DNA of 64,000 bases, taken from contig NZ_CAJGZK010000003.1 in assembly GCF_904846215.1 (NCBI RefSeq), positions 124,001 to 188,000 on the forward strand, in the 5' to 3' direction. The DNA is from Psychrobacter glacincola (GTDB lineage: Bacteria > Pseudomonadota > Gammaproteobacteria > Pseudomonadales > Moraxellaceae). The notes below the pieces were generated by a model that saw only the letters and a program-made list of their open reading frames with translations, searched no databases and was not told the DNA's origin. Positions 56,456 to 64,000 of this stretch are shown here, piece after piece. A program made the translations under genes and the position numbers. Every line of letters starts with the position of its first letter. The first letter of the stretch is position 1.

Positions 56456-57877
56456 ATGAAATATATCAGTACCCGTGGTCAGACAGCGCCGATGGATTTT
56501 AGTGATGTGTTATTAATGGGTCTTGCGCCAGACGGTGGTTTGATGCTGCCTGAACATTATCCGAATATTGATAGTGCGACACTGACTGAATGGCGCGCGC
56601 TGAGCTACCCACAGCTTGCGATGGCGATTATGCAGCGCTTTGCGACCGATATTCCTGCCGCTGATTTGCAAGATATTATTGAGCGCACTTATACCGCTGA
56701 GGTATTTGGCTCTGATGAGATTGTTCCTGTCCGTAAACTTGAAGACAATTTATATATTTTAGGCTTGTCGAACGGTCCGACCTTGGCATTTAAAGACGTT
56801 GCCATGCAGTTTTTGGGCAATGCTTTTGAATACGTGCTTAAAAGAAAAGACGCTCGTATTACCATCATTGGTGCCACAAGTGGCGATACCGGTAGTGCGG
56901 CAGAATATGCCCTACGTGGTAAAGAAAATATCGAAGTCTTTATGCTATCACCACATGGCAAAATGAGCGAATTTCAGCGCGCACAGATGTATAGCCTGAC
57001 TGATAAAAATATCCATAATATTGCCATCGACGGTATGTTTGATGATTGCCAAGATATTGTTAAAGCATTACAACAGGATGCAGAATTTAAAGCGGCTTAT
57101 AACTTAGGTACCGTAAACTCGATTAACTGGGGTCGTATCCTAGCGCAGATTGTTTATTACTTTAAAGCTTACTTTGCCGTGACTACGAGCAACGATGAAA
57201 AAATCAGCTTTAGCGTGCCATCAGGTAACTTTGGTAATGTTTGCGCCGGTCATATTGCACGCGAAATGGGCTTACCAGTTGAGCGTTTAATCGTCGCGAC
57301 CAATGAAAACGATGTGCTTAATGATTTCTTTAATCAAGGCGCCTATCAGCCGCGTCCGACTGCCAAAACTTATATCACCTCAAGCCCCTCAATGGATATC
57401 TCCAAAGCCTCTAACTTTGAGCGTTTTGTTTATCTACTCCTTGATAAAGACAGCGCACGCGTTCATGAGTTGTTTGACGGGGTGAAATCTGGTCAAGGTT
57501 TTGATTTGTCTGACTTGATGGAAGCGGTCAACAGCCGTTATGGTTTTGCTGCGGGTAAATCTGCTCATAGTGACCGACTGCAAACCATTAAGGCGCTTTA
57601 TGAGCAGCATGGTGAGCTGGTCGATCCGCATACAGCTGATGGTATTAAGGTTGCCAAAGAATTGCAGCGTGAGGGCGAGGTGATTGTCTGTGCAGAGACA
57701 GCGTTACCTGTTAAATTTGCCGAGACTATTATTGAGGCCATTGGTCAAATAGATATCGCTCGTCCTGCTCACACCGAAGGCTTAGAAGCGTTACCACAAA
57801 ATGTGGTGGTGCTTGATAATGATGCTGAATTGGTCGCTGAACAAATCCGTCAGCATGTCACGCCGAACCCTGTGTAA
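56456..57877 (+). CDS. thrC: threonine synthase
   Basis: A 473-residue PLP enzyme converting O-phosphohomoserine to threonine. MKYISTRGQTAPMDFSDVLL is the family N-terminus, GPTLAFKDVAMQFLGN has the PLP Lys, and IIGATSGDTGSAAEYALRGK the phosphate-binding loop; SGNFGNVCAGHIAREMGLP follows. It belongs to the long ThrC type found in proteobacteria. AGGA precedes the ATG. No other thr genes adjoin it. Confidence 0.95.
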   Translation: MKYISTRGQTAPMDFSDVLLMGLAPDGGLMLPEHYPNIDSATLTEWRALSYPQLAMAIMQRFATDIPAADLQDIIERTYTAEVFGSDEIVPVRKLEDNLYILGLSNGPTLAFKDVAMQFLGNAFEYVLKRKDARITIIGATSGDTGSAAEYALRGKENIEVFMLSPHGKMSEFQRAQMYSLTDKNIHNIAIDGMFDDCQDIVKALQQDAEFKAAYNLGTVNSINWGRILAQIVYYFKAYFAVTTSNDEKISFSVPSGNFGNVCAGHIAREMGLPVERLIVATNENDVLNDFFNQGAYQPRPTAKTYITSSPSMDISKASNFERFVYLLLDKDSARVHELFDGVKSGQGFDLSDLMEAVNSRYGFAAGKSAHSDRLQTIKALYEQHGELVDPHTADGIKVAKELQREGEVIVCAETALPVKFAETIIEAIGQIDIARPAHTEGLEALPQNVVVLDNDAELVAEQIRQHVTPNPV

Positions 57878-58215
57878 TAGGATCATTTTCTGAACGAGTT
57901 TTAAAATAGACATCCAGTTTAAGGTTACGCCATTGTAATAAAGTGTTTATGATTGTGTTATGGTGGATATAATTGTAATATTAGAAATCGCGTCGGTAAG
58001 TCATCGTTTTACCAGACGTTTTTTTAGAAATCATACCTGTCACTCATATCAGTCACTAACACTGAATAGCTGCTCTATAAACGTTATGATAAGGTACTAT
58101 GAGTCTTTATTTTCCTTAATTCTTTGTTGTTATTCTTGAAGAGAAGCAAAGTAAGCCAACTTAAATAGCCTTAATTATGGCGTTGCTACCAGCCTTACAT
58201 ATTGTGGATATAACC
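57878..58215. other. intergenic region between thrC and the LysM gene
   Basis: About 340 AT-rich bases. It contains tttaaggttacgccat (57918-57933), a diverged copy of the 18-bp direct repeat found around the tandem elements at 45.4-45.7 kb, but no core of the repeat. No gene is visible. Confidence 0.4.
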
Positions 58216-59313
58216 ATGAAGATGAGCTTAAAAAATATAGCAAAAGCGCTATTGGTTACGACCTTTAGTGGTGCCATGCTGATGAGCACAGCCCACGCTA
58301 ACAATCCGCCGCCGACCATCAAAGCGGATGCGCCCAATCGCTATATTGTCAAAAAAGGCGATACTTTATGGGATATCTCAGGGCGCTATTTGGACAGCCC
58401 ATGGCGCTGGAAAGAGATTTGGGCGACCAATAAGCAGATCAAAAACCCCAACCTTATTTATCCTAATGATGTTTTGATTCTATGTGTCATTCAAGGTAAG
58501 ACTTTGATCGGCGTTGATACGGGTGAGGGCTGTGCAGGGATTGAAAAGCAATTAACAGGCAATGTGGTCACTACGACGGTCGCTGTTACCTCTGCTGTCA
58601 ATAGTATTGCACCCATTCCATGGTCTGCCATTCAGCATTGGCTTGATAAGACACTGATTGTCAATCCAGCAGACTTTAATACCACGCCTTATATTTTGGC
58701 CTCAAAAAAAGGCAACTTAATCACTGCTAGTGGTGACAAAGTTTATGCCAAAGGCGTACCACTGCTTGTAGGTCAACGTTATGGTGTCTACCGTGAAGGC
58801 GAGATGTATATCGAGCCAAGAACACAAAAAGTTATTGGCTTAGAAGTCACACAAGTGGCGACGGGGCTGGTTACTTCTACAGCAACCAATGGCGTGACGA
58901 GCTTACAGCTTATCGACAGTTACGGTAAAGAAGTGCGTGAAGGCGATCGAGTATTTGTTGAATTAGACAATGCAATCCCGCCAGTCTTTTATCCGACACC
59001 TGCAACCGTCAATCGCGGTGGTACGATCGTCCGCGTTATGGATTCTATCAGCTCAGCTGCTAAAGGTAGTGTGGTTGCTATCAATTTAGGTCGTGTACAA
59101 GGCGCTAAGCCGGGCGATGTGTTGACCGTTTATCAAAAGGGCGCAGTGATACGCGATATCAAGGACAATGATACACCAGTACGCTTGCCGAGCGAGCCAA
59201 GCGGTATGGTGATGGTATTCAATAGTTTTGATAATATCAGCTATGCTTATGTGCTTGAGTCTGAGCTGCCATTGAGTGTTGGTGATCAGCTGTTACCACC
59301 TCCTTATTTGTAA
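58216..59313 (+). CDS. exported LysM-domain protein
   Basis: A 365-residue secreted protein. A signal peptide (MKMSLKNIAKALLVTTFSG ... STAHA, cleavage about residue 29) precedes one LysM domain (NRYIVKKGDTLWDISGRYLD ... IYPNDVLIL) that binds peptidoglycan. The remaining 250 residues are strand-rich, with GEMYIEPRTQKVIGLEV and INLGRVQGAKPGDVLTVYQ repeated strand-turn motifs, as in the LysM proteins upstream of dprA in Pseudomonas. The start is chosen at the signal peptide. Confidence 0.83.
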   Translation: MKMSLKNIAKALLVTTFSGAMLMSTAHANNPPPTIKADAPNRYIVKKGDTLWDISGRYLDSPWRWKEIWATNKQIKNPNLIYPNDVLILCVIQGKTLIGVDTGEGCAGIEKQLTGNVVTTTVAVTSAVNSIAPIPWSAIQHWLDKTLIVNPADFNTTPYILASKKGNLITASGDKVYAKGVPLLVGQRYGVYREGEMYIEPRTQKVIGLEVTQVATGLVTSTATNGVTSLQLIDSYGKEVREGDRVFVELDNAIPPVFYPTPATVNRGGTIVRVMDSISSAAKGSVVAINLGRVQGAKPGDVLTVYQKGAVIRDIKDNDTPVRLPSEPSGMVMVFNSFDNISYAYVLESELPLSVGDQLLPPPYL

Positions 59314-59367
59314 TCTTGCATCAGGTTTTAGTGAGCAGATTTTAAATAAGCCTATACGAGTCGTACG

Positions 59368-60603
59368 ATGATGACAGTAGCTACTTTTACTTTATCAGAC
59401 GAGCAGCGCGCCATACTGGCGCTGTGGTTTGAGCTAAACGCGTCATTATCGTCTTATCATAAACTTATCCATACCTATGGCAGTGCGCAGCTGGCATGGC
59501 AAGCTGGCGTAGAGTCGTGGCGTCAGTTAGGTATTCATCATACTCATTTGGTACGCCACGGACAGCCAGAGCAAACGCGCGCTAGTATCGACAATATTCA
59601 ACAGGCATTAATAGCAGAAAAGTACGGTCTATTATTTGCCGACCAGCCTGATTATCCTGCTCAATTATTAGAAATCTACGATCCACCGCCGTTATTATTT
59701 TACCGTGGTAATCGTGAATTATTGCGTTGGGCGCAAATCGCTATCGTTGGCAGTCGCAAGCCGACCCCACACGCGCAAAAAGCCACCTTTGATATGGCGC
59801 AGTATCTTGCACAAGCAGGATACGTCATTACCAGTGGACTTGCCATTGGCGTGGATAAGCGCGCCCATCTTGGTGCGTTGGCACAGACCGATGTAGCGTG
59901 CCAAGGTCGCACAGTAGGCGTCATGGGTACAGGTATTGATGTTAATTATCCCAATCACCACGATCATCTGTTTGGCCAAATCATTAAGCAAGGTGGCTGT
60001 ATCATCAGTGAGCTGCTACCGCATACGCTACCACACAAGCATACTTTTCCACGCCGCAATCGATTGGTTGCAGGGTTGAGCCTTGCGACCATCGTGACTG
60101 AGGCAACCATCAAAAGTGGCTCGCTAATTACTGCGCGCTTAACTTCTGAGCAAGGTAAGCAAGTCTTTGCGATTCCAAGTCATATAGACAATAGCAATGC
60201 TGAAGGTTGCCATCATTTAATACGTGAGGGCGCGACCTTGGTTTACCATCCTCAGCAAGTATTGGATGATATCAGTGTGCAATTGCCAAGCCAGTCTCAG
60301 CAGCATCAGCTTGATAATAGCTCAAAAGCACAAAGCCTTGATAAGTCAGTATTTAGCTCGCCCGCTACTAGTAAAACAACAAAACCTCAGCAAACAAAGC
60401 CTCAGAAAACAAAGCCAGCACCTAGCATGACCATACCTGAGCATCTAACCACACTGTTTGAAAAGTTAGATTGGCATGGTCAAGATTTGGATGCACTCAT
60501 CCTTGCGACTGATCTTACGCCCGCGCAATTGATTGGACAATTAATGGAGCTTGAGCTATTGGGTACAGTTACTGTCCAAGGTGGGCGCTATTTACGTATT
60601 TAA
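59368..60603 (+). CDS. dprA: DNA processing protein DprA
   Basis: A 411-residue protein that binds single-stranded DNA taken up in transformation and loads RecA. The N-terminal SAM-like region (HKLIHTYGSAQLAWQAG) precedes the Rossmann fold: IAIVGSRKPTPHAQKAT, VITSGLAIGVDKRAHLGAL and VGVMGTGIDVNYPNHH, then FPRRNRLVAGLS and EATIKSGSLITARL. A linker rich in Gln/Thr/Lys repeats leads to a C-terminal winged-helix (DML1-like) domain. It suggests competence for natural transformation. It starts 54 bases after the LysM gene. Confidence 0.95.
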   Translation: MMTVATFTLSDEQRAILALWFELNASLSSYHKLIHTYGSAQLAWQAGVESWRQLGIHHTHLVRHGQPEQTRASIDNIQQALIAEKYGLLFADQPDYPAQLLEIYDPPPLLFYRGNRELLRWAQIAIVGSRKPTPHAQKATFDMAQYLAQAGYVITSGLAIGVDKRAHLGALAQTDVACQGRTVGVMGTGIDVNYPNHHDHLFGQIIKQGGCIISELLPHTLPHKHTFPRRNRLVAGLSLATIVTEATIKSGSLITARLTSEQGKQVFAIPSHIDNSNAEGCHHLIREGATLVYHPQQVLDDISVQLPSQSQQHQLDNSSKAQSLDKSVFSSPATSKTTKPQQTKPQKTKPAPSMTIPEHLTTLFEKLDWHGQDLDALILATDLTPAQLIGQLMELELLGTVTVQGGRYLRI

Positions 60604-60715
60604 AAGTACTTATAGTTTTAAAAGTGCTCATGTTTCTACATTTCTTGTAAAATAAATTCACGATATCTATTCACAGTAACTCTTTTAACTATCTTTATCT
60701 TAAAGTCCTTATCTT

Positions 60716-61360
60716 ATGTCCTTATCTGCGCCTCTCATTACTGACTCCACTATTGAAGCCGCTACTTGGCTTAAAAAAGGCCAATTACTTGCTTACCCAA
60801 CCGAAAGCGTGTGGGGCATCGGCTGTGACCCATTCAATAAGCAGGCTGTGATGCAGCTACTGGATATCAAACAGCGCCCGATAGAGAAGGGGGTGATTGT
60901 GGTCACTGATAGCACAAGTCGCATTACGGCTCTGCTAGAAGGTTTAAGTGTTACCCAACATCAAAGGGTGCTTGATAGTTGGCAAACTGATTCGAAAGAC
61001 ACTACTGCCAAACAGGCGCATACCTGGTTATTGCCTGTCTCAAAAAAGCTGTCTATCGCTATACCAGCGTGGATTACGGGTGCTCATAATAGTGTTGCCG
61101 TGCGTGTGATTGACCATCCATTAGTCAAGCAACTATGCGCGCAGATGGCGTCAGCGAGCAATCCTTATGGGTTTGTCGTCTCGACAAGCTGCAATCCGTC
61201 AGGTCAATCTCCTGCGCTGTCACTCAGCGAAGCACAAGGTTATTTCTTAGGTCACCATGCAAACTTAAATGAGTGCGTTGGGTATCTTAAAGGGGAAACG
61301 CTGGGTTATCATTTACCAAGCCAAATAGGCGATGCATTAACAGGAAAAATCATTCGATAG
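60716..61360 (+). CDS. tsaC: threonylcarbamoyl-AMP synthase
   Basis: A 214-residue YrdC-like enzyme for t6A37 tRNA modification. LLAYPTESVWGIGCDPFNKQAV and IKQRPIEKGVIVV bind the substrates; SVAVRVIDHPLVKQLC and VSTSCNPSGQSPALS complete the fold. The short form lacks the Sua5 domain, so it is TsaC. A Lys/Thr-rich insert near residue 85-100 is variable. It lies downstream of dprA, the typical order. Confidence 0.94.
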   Translation: MSLSAPLITDSTIEAATWLKKGQLLAYPTESVWGIGCDPFNKQAVMQLLDIKQRPIEKGVIVVTDSTSRITALLEGLSVTQHQRVLDSWQTDSKDTTAKQAHTWLLPVSKKLSIAIPAWITGAHNSVAVRVIDHPLVKQLCAQMASASNPYGFVVSTSCNPSGQSPALSLSEAQGYFLGHHANLNECVGYLKGETLGYHLPSQIGDALTGKIIR

Positions 61361-61496
61361 TTTGACAGTCAAAATTTTGTATAACTATCTCTGCTTCTCG
61401 TTACTAAGTCCTGACTTCTACACTTGTCACCTTGTTTTTATAGTGTGCTTTTTGTCACACTGATTGTCATATAATCAATAATAAGGATAATAAGCA

Positions 61497-62471
61497 ATGA
61501 ATATTCTAATCAGCGGTGGTTCAGGGTTCTTAGGGAGCACGTTTAGTAAAGAGATAATGGCACGTTATCGGCTACAGAAAAAACCTGTGCATATTACTTG
61601 GCTGACCCGTGATAGTCATCAAGCACATCCTAGTGATATCACGATGATGACTTATGATGAGCTTGCAAATTCAGATACATACTTTGATGTGATTTTGAAT
61701 CTAGCTGGGGCTGGGATTGCTGATGCGCGCTGGAGTGACGCTCGCAAAGAGCAATTGCTTAATAGTCGCCTTAAACCTACACAAGCACTATTGGCATTTA
61801 TTGCCCGTGGCAACACGAAGCCTAAACTACTCATTAGTGGTTCAGCGATTGGTTGGTATGGTAATCAAGGTGATAAATCTTTGACCGAAGGCAGTGGTTT
61901 TCAGGAAGATTTTGCTCATAAGTTATGTGATAAATGGGAGAAGTTGGCGCTACAAGCGACTGATTTTGGCGTACCTGTGGCGATTGTGCGTACGGGTGTG
62001 GTGATCCATCCTAAGGGCGGTATGCTGAGTAAGCTGTTGACCCCTTTTAGAATGGGCGTCGGTGGGCAATTAGGTAATGGCAAGCAAATCATGAGTTGGA
62101 TCAGCCGTGATGATTGGGTCGCCGCGGTGATATTTATTATAGAGCAGCAGCTTAACGATAGCGCTTATCAGGTTAATGAAGATACGCGGACTGCTCGCCA
62201 TACACCAAGCAATAAAGTCGCGAAAGTTTATAATCTCACCGCGCCAAACCCTGTGACCAATCATACTTTTACCAAAGCATTGGGCGCTTGGCTACATCGT
62301 CCAACCTTTTTTACCTTACCAGCTTTTTTCCTTAAGCTAATATTTGGTGAAATGTCGACGCTACTTATTGATGGTCAAAAGGTATTGCCGCAAGCCTTGC
62401 TTGATGCTGGCTTTGAGTTTAAACATCAAACGCTTAAACAAGCCTTGGAGCAGCAAACAGCCGAAAAATAA
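61497..62471 (+). CDS. yfcH: TIGR01777/YfcH-type NAD-dependent epimerase
   Basis: A 324-residue Rossmann protein: ILISGGSGFLGSTFSKEI, the family motif NLAGAGIADARWSDARKEQLLNSRL, LISGSAIGWYGNQGD, then GGQLGNGKQIMSWISRDDWV and a C-terminal TIGR01777/DUF1731 region (LPQALLDAGFEFKHQTLKQAL). The substrate is unknown. A terminator that contains a parS-like palindrome follows 59 bases later. Confidence 0.88.
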   Translation: MNILISGGSGFLGSTFSKEIMARYRLQKKPVHITWLTRDSHQAHPSDITMMTYDELANSDTYFDVILNLAGAGIADARWSDARKEQLLNSRLKPTQALLAFIARGNTKPKLLISGSAIGWYGNQGDKSLTEGSGFQEDFAHKLCDKWEKLALQATDFGVPVAIVRTGVVIHPKGGMLSKLLTPFRMGVGGQLGNGKQIMSWISRDDWVAAVIFIIEQQLNDSAYQVNEDTRTARHTPSNKVAKVYNLTAPNPVTNHTFTKALGAWLHRPTFFTLPAFFLKLIFGEMSTLLIDGQKVLPQALLDAGFEFKHQTLKQALEQQTAEK

Positions 62472-62530
62472 ATATTATCAAATCAGGCTTTATAAAAAAA
62501 CTGTTTGTAGTCACTTTTTAAATTAAGGCA

Positions 62531-62563
62531 GCGGATTGTTTCATGTGAAACAATCCGCTTTTT
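62531..62563 (+). terminator. terminator hairpin built around a parS-like palindrome
   Basis: A perfect 13-bp stem, GCGGATTGTTTCA / TGAAACAATCCGC, with the centre TG and a T run after it. The middle 16 bases (62537-62552) are TGTTTCATGTGAAACA, the CATGTG parS variant. Confidence 0.75.
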
Positions 62564-62588
62564 CGATTTATATAAAAGCATAAGTACA

Positions 62589-62726
62589 TATAGTTAAAAT
62601 ATCTCAAAAACGCTCCAGTACTGCTGGTATGAATTTTTTGCAGCCTCTGTCTGCCTAGGCACAGCAAGCAAGGAAAATTAATATCAGCAGTACTTGATGT
62701 ATCGATATTACTTTTCTCTGACTATA
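62589..62726. repeat. MITE-like repeat, subfamily 1, complete
   Basis: It runs from TATAGTTAAAATATCTCAAA to CTGACTATA. The core (cagcctctgtctgcctaggc) is between arms agtactgctggtatgaattt and ttaatatcagcagtact. Confidence 0.88.
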
Positions 62727-62820
62727 AATGTCGTCAGGTTTCAATAAACAAAGACTCTGTCTTTAATAGGTAAGAATATTGACGTAATATACGTGCGTCT
62801 TTGGCTGGTTAAATTTTATT

Positions 62821-63891
62821 ATGTTGTTTTTTATAATAGGTACGCAACTACTCTCGGTTATAAGTAGCATGATATTCTGGTGGTTAATCAACCCAAAACA
62901 GCGCTTTAGTCGTATCAGCTTAATCCTCAGTATTTTTGTGATTAATAATATTTTTCTTATTTACGGGCTGAGTGAGTTCTGGCGCGAGCGTTTTCATGTC
63001 TATCTGGTTATCAGTATTTTGCAAGGCTTTATGCTTTATGCTGGCTTGGTCACCGCTATCATTGCCATTATTTATACTCGGTTTTTTAAACGGAAACTCA
63101 ATAACGTAGCCATTCGTGGGTTTGCATTCGCTGTTTACATAGGGATTATAAGCTTGGCAGTATTTAATGCCTATGCTCCAGTCGTCCATCATTTGGCAGT
63201 AAAAACGAACAAAAACTTAGCTAAACCGATGAAAATCGCCTTAGTTTCTGATACCCATTTGGGCAGATGGTTTGGTAATCGGCAAATAGATAAAATGGTT
63301 GCGCTAATAGATGAGCAAAGTCCTGATGTGGTGCTTATCGCCGGTGATGTGATGAACGACTCTACGGATGCCTATGATAAAACCAATATGCATCAGCATT
63401 TATCAAAATTGAAAGCGCCGCTTGGCGTCTATGCAACTTTGGGTAATCATGATTACTCTGGTAATGAAGTTGCGATTGCCAAAGCGATTGAGCGCGCCGG
63501 CATACAAGTGATTGATAATAAAAGTATCTGGCTAAATGATGCGGTATTATTGGTTGGGCGTTCAGATGCGACAGACCCTAAGCGTCCTGCAGCAGCAGAT
63601 TTGATGAGTGACATTCAAACTGATAAACCTGTGCTGTTTTTGGAGCACAGCCCTGACGCTTTAGAGGAAATAAAAGGTTTACCTGTTGATTTACATTTAT
63701 CAGGGCATACCCATGGCGGACAAATATTCCCTTTGACCGTGTTATTAAAATGGTTTACACCTTTGATTTATGGCTTTAAAGAGGTAAATGGCAGCCAGTT
63801 TTTGGTCACGTCAGGGTATGGTATCGGGGCGGTGCCATTTAGGCTTGGGACACGTTCTGAGATTTGGCTGATTACTTTGCAATCGACCTAA
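62821..63891 (+). CDS. membrane-bound metallophosphoesterase (YaeI-like)
   Basis: A 356-residue protein. The N-terminal 130 residues hold four transmembrane helices (LFFIIGTQLLSVISSMIFWW, ISLILSIFVINNIFLIYG, VISILQGFMLYAGLVTAIIA, VYIGIISLAVFNAYA). The calcineurin-like domain follows, with VSDTHLGRWFGN, VLIAGDVMND, GNHDYSG, LFLEHSP and LHLSGHTHGGQIFP, all metal-binding motifs. The E. coli relative YaeI acts on lipid-linked phosphoesters, but the substrate here is unknown. Confidence 0.87.
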   Translation: MLFFIIGTQLLSVISSMIFWWLINPKQRFSRISLILSIFVINNIFLIYGLSEFWRERFHVYLVISILQGFMLYAGLVTAIIAIIYTRFFKRKLNNVAIRGFAFAVYIGIISLAVFNAYAPVVHHLAVKTNKNLAKPMKIALVSDTHLGRWFGNRQIDKMVALIDEQSPDVVLIAGDVMNDSTDAYDKTNMHQHLSKLKAPLGVYATLGNHDYSGNEVAIAKAIERAGIQVIDNKSIWLNDAVLLVGRSDATDPKRPAAADLMSDIQTDKPVLFLEHSPDALEEIKGLPVDLHLSGHTHGGQIFPLTVLLKWFTPLIYGFKEVNGSQFLVTSGYGIGAVPFRLGTRSEIWLITLQST

Positions 63892-63982
63892 TAAGTTTTA
63901 ATGCATTGTTATTAAGTAGATTAACTCAAAATAGAAAAGATAGCAGTTAACTAGTGCCCAAATCTTGCTCAAGGATATCCTC

Positions 63983-64000
63983 ATGCGTTACGCCTTTATT
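63983..64000 (+). CDS. possible start of the next gene, cut by the window edge
   Basis: ATG at 63983 (MRYAFI) follows AAGGATAT at the right spacing. Only six codons are visible, so no product is named. Confidence 0.35.

Overview
This window is the replication-origin region of a gamma-proteobacterial chromosome, most likely Psychrobacter (Moraxellaceae). The evidence is the order rpmH-rnpA-yidD-yidC-mnmE on the + strand, back to back with dnaA-dnaN-recF-gyrB on the - strand. An oriC-like cluster of DnaA boxes lies between dnaA and rpmH at about 41.8-42.1 kb. A secreted lipoprotein lipase very close to the Lip1 sequence I recall from Psychrobacter immobilis supports the genus. I found no rRNA, tRNA, CRISPR array or complete insertion sequence.

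Layout. 0.1-12.9 kb is mixed housekeeping and metabolism: a DUF2939 protein, a DsbC-like disulfide isomerase, rsuA, yigZ, yheT, a thioesterase, two paralogous lipases around a nitronate monooxygenase, an amino-acid racemase, and two medium-chain reductases. 12.9-15.5 kb is an accessory patch beside guaA: a decayed duplicate of a reductase 3' end, an HNH nuclease with an SRA-like sensor domain, a diverged second copy of the guaA 3' end, and a TPR-type protein. 17.5-23.3 kb is a co-directional cluster (AGPS/YgcU-like flavoenzyme, GlpD-like dehydrogenase, FGGY kinase, cupin) that looks like a polyol or glycerol-phosphate pathway. 24.7-28.8 kb is an AT-rich defence island with a Gabija-like pair (OLD/TOPRIM nuclease plus UvrD-type helicase). 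28.8-34.1 kb carries a crotonase, a LysE exporter, rlmF, mntP and a DUF6880-like protein. 34.3-47.3 kb is the oriC core. 47.4-50.3 kb holds nrdR-ribD-ribE, 50.4-53.3 kb a hybrid histidine kinase, and 53.6-63.9 kb fmt, rsmB, thrC, a LysM protein, dprA, tsaC, a YfcH-type epimerase and a metallophosphoesterase.

Two kinds of dispersed non-coding structure overlie the genes. First, at least 13 copies of a 110-160 bp MITE-like repeat, most with TATAGT...ACTATA ends, carry a conserved core between inverted arms whose sequence differs between copies while staying complementary. These repeats extend several reading frames and supply the recF stop codon. Second, eleven 16-bp parS-like palindromes (TGTTNCACGTGNAACA or the variant TGTTTCATGTGAAACA) are scattered on both sides of oriC, inside genes and between them. 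One forms part of a terminator hairpin. The ribD-ribE gap combines two parS-like sites, a DnaA-box pair and two repeats.

How the genes work together: the core region encodes replication initiation and fork proteins, RNase P protein and membrane insertion, with ParB loading sites around them. The accessory patches are anti-phage or modified-DNA defences inserted between housekeeping genes. Several likely translation starts lie inside the longest open frames and are given here from ribosome-binding sites or family alignment. All family assignments come from reading the sequence by eye; no database search was run.
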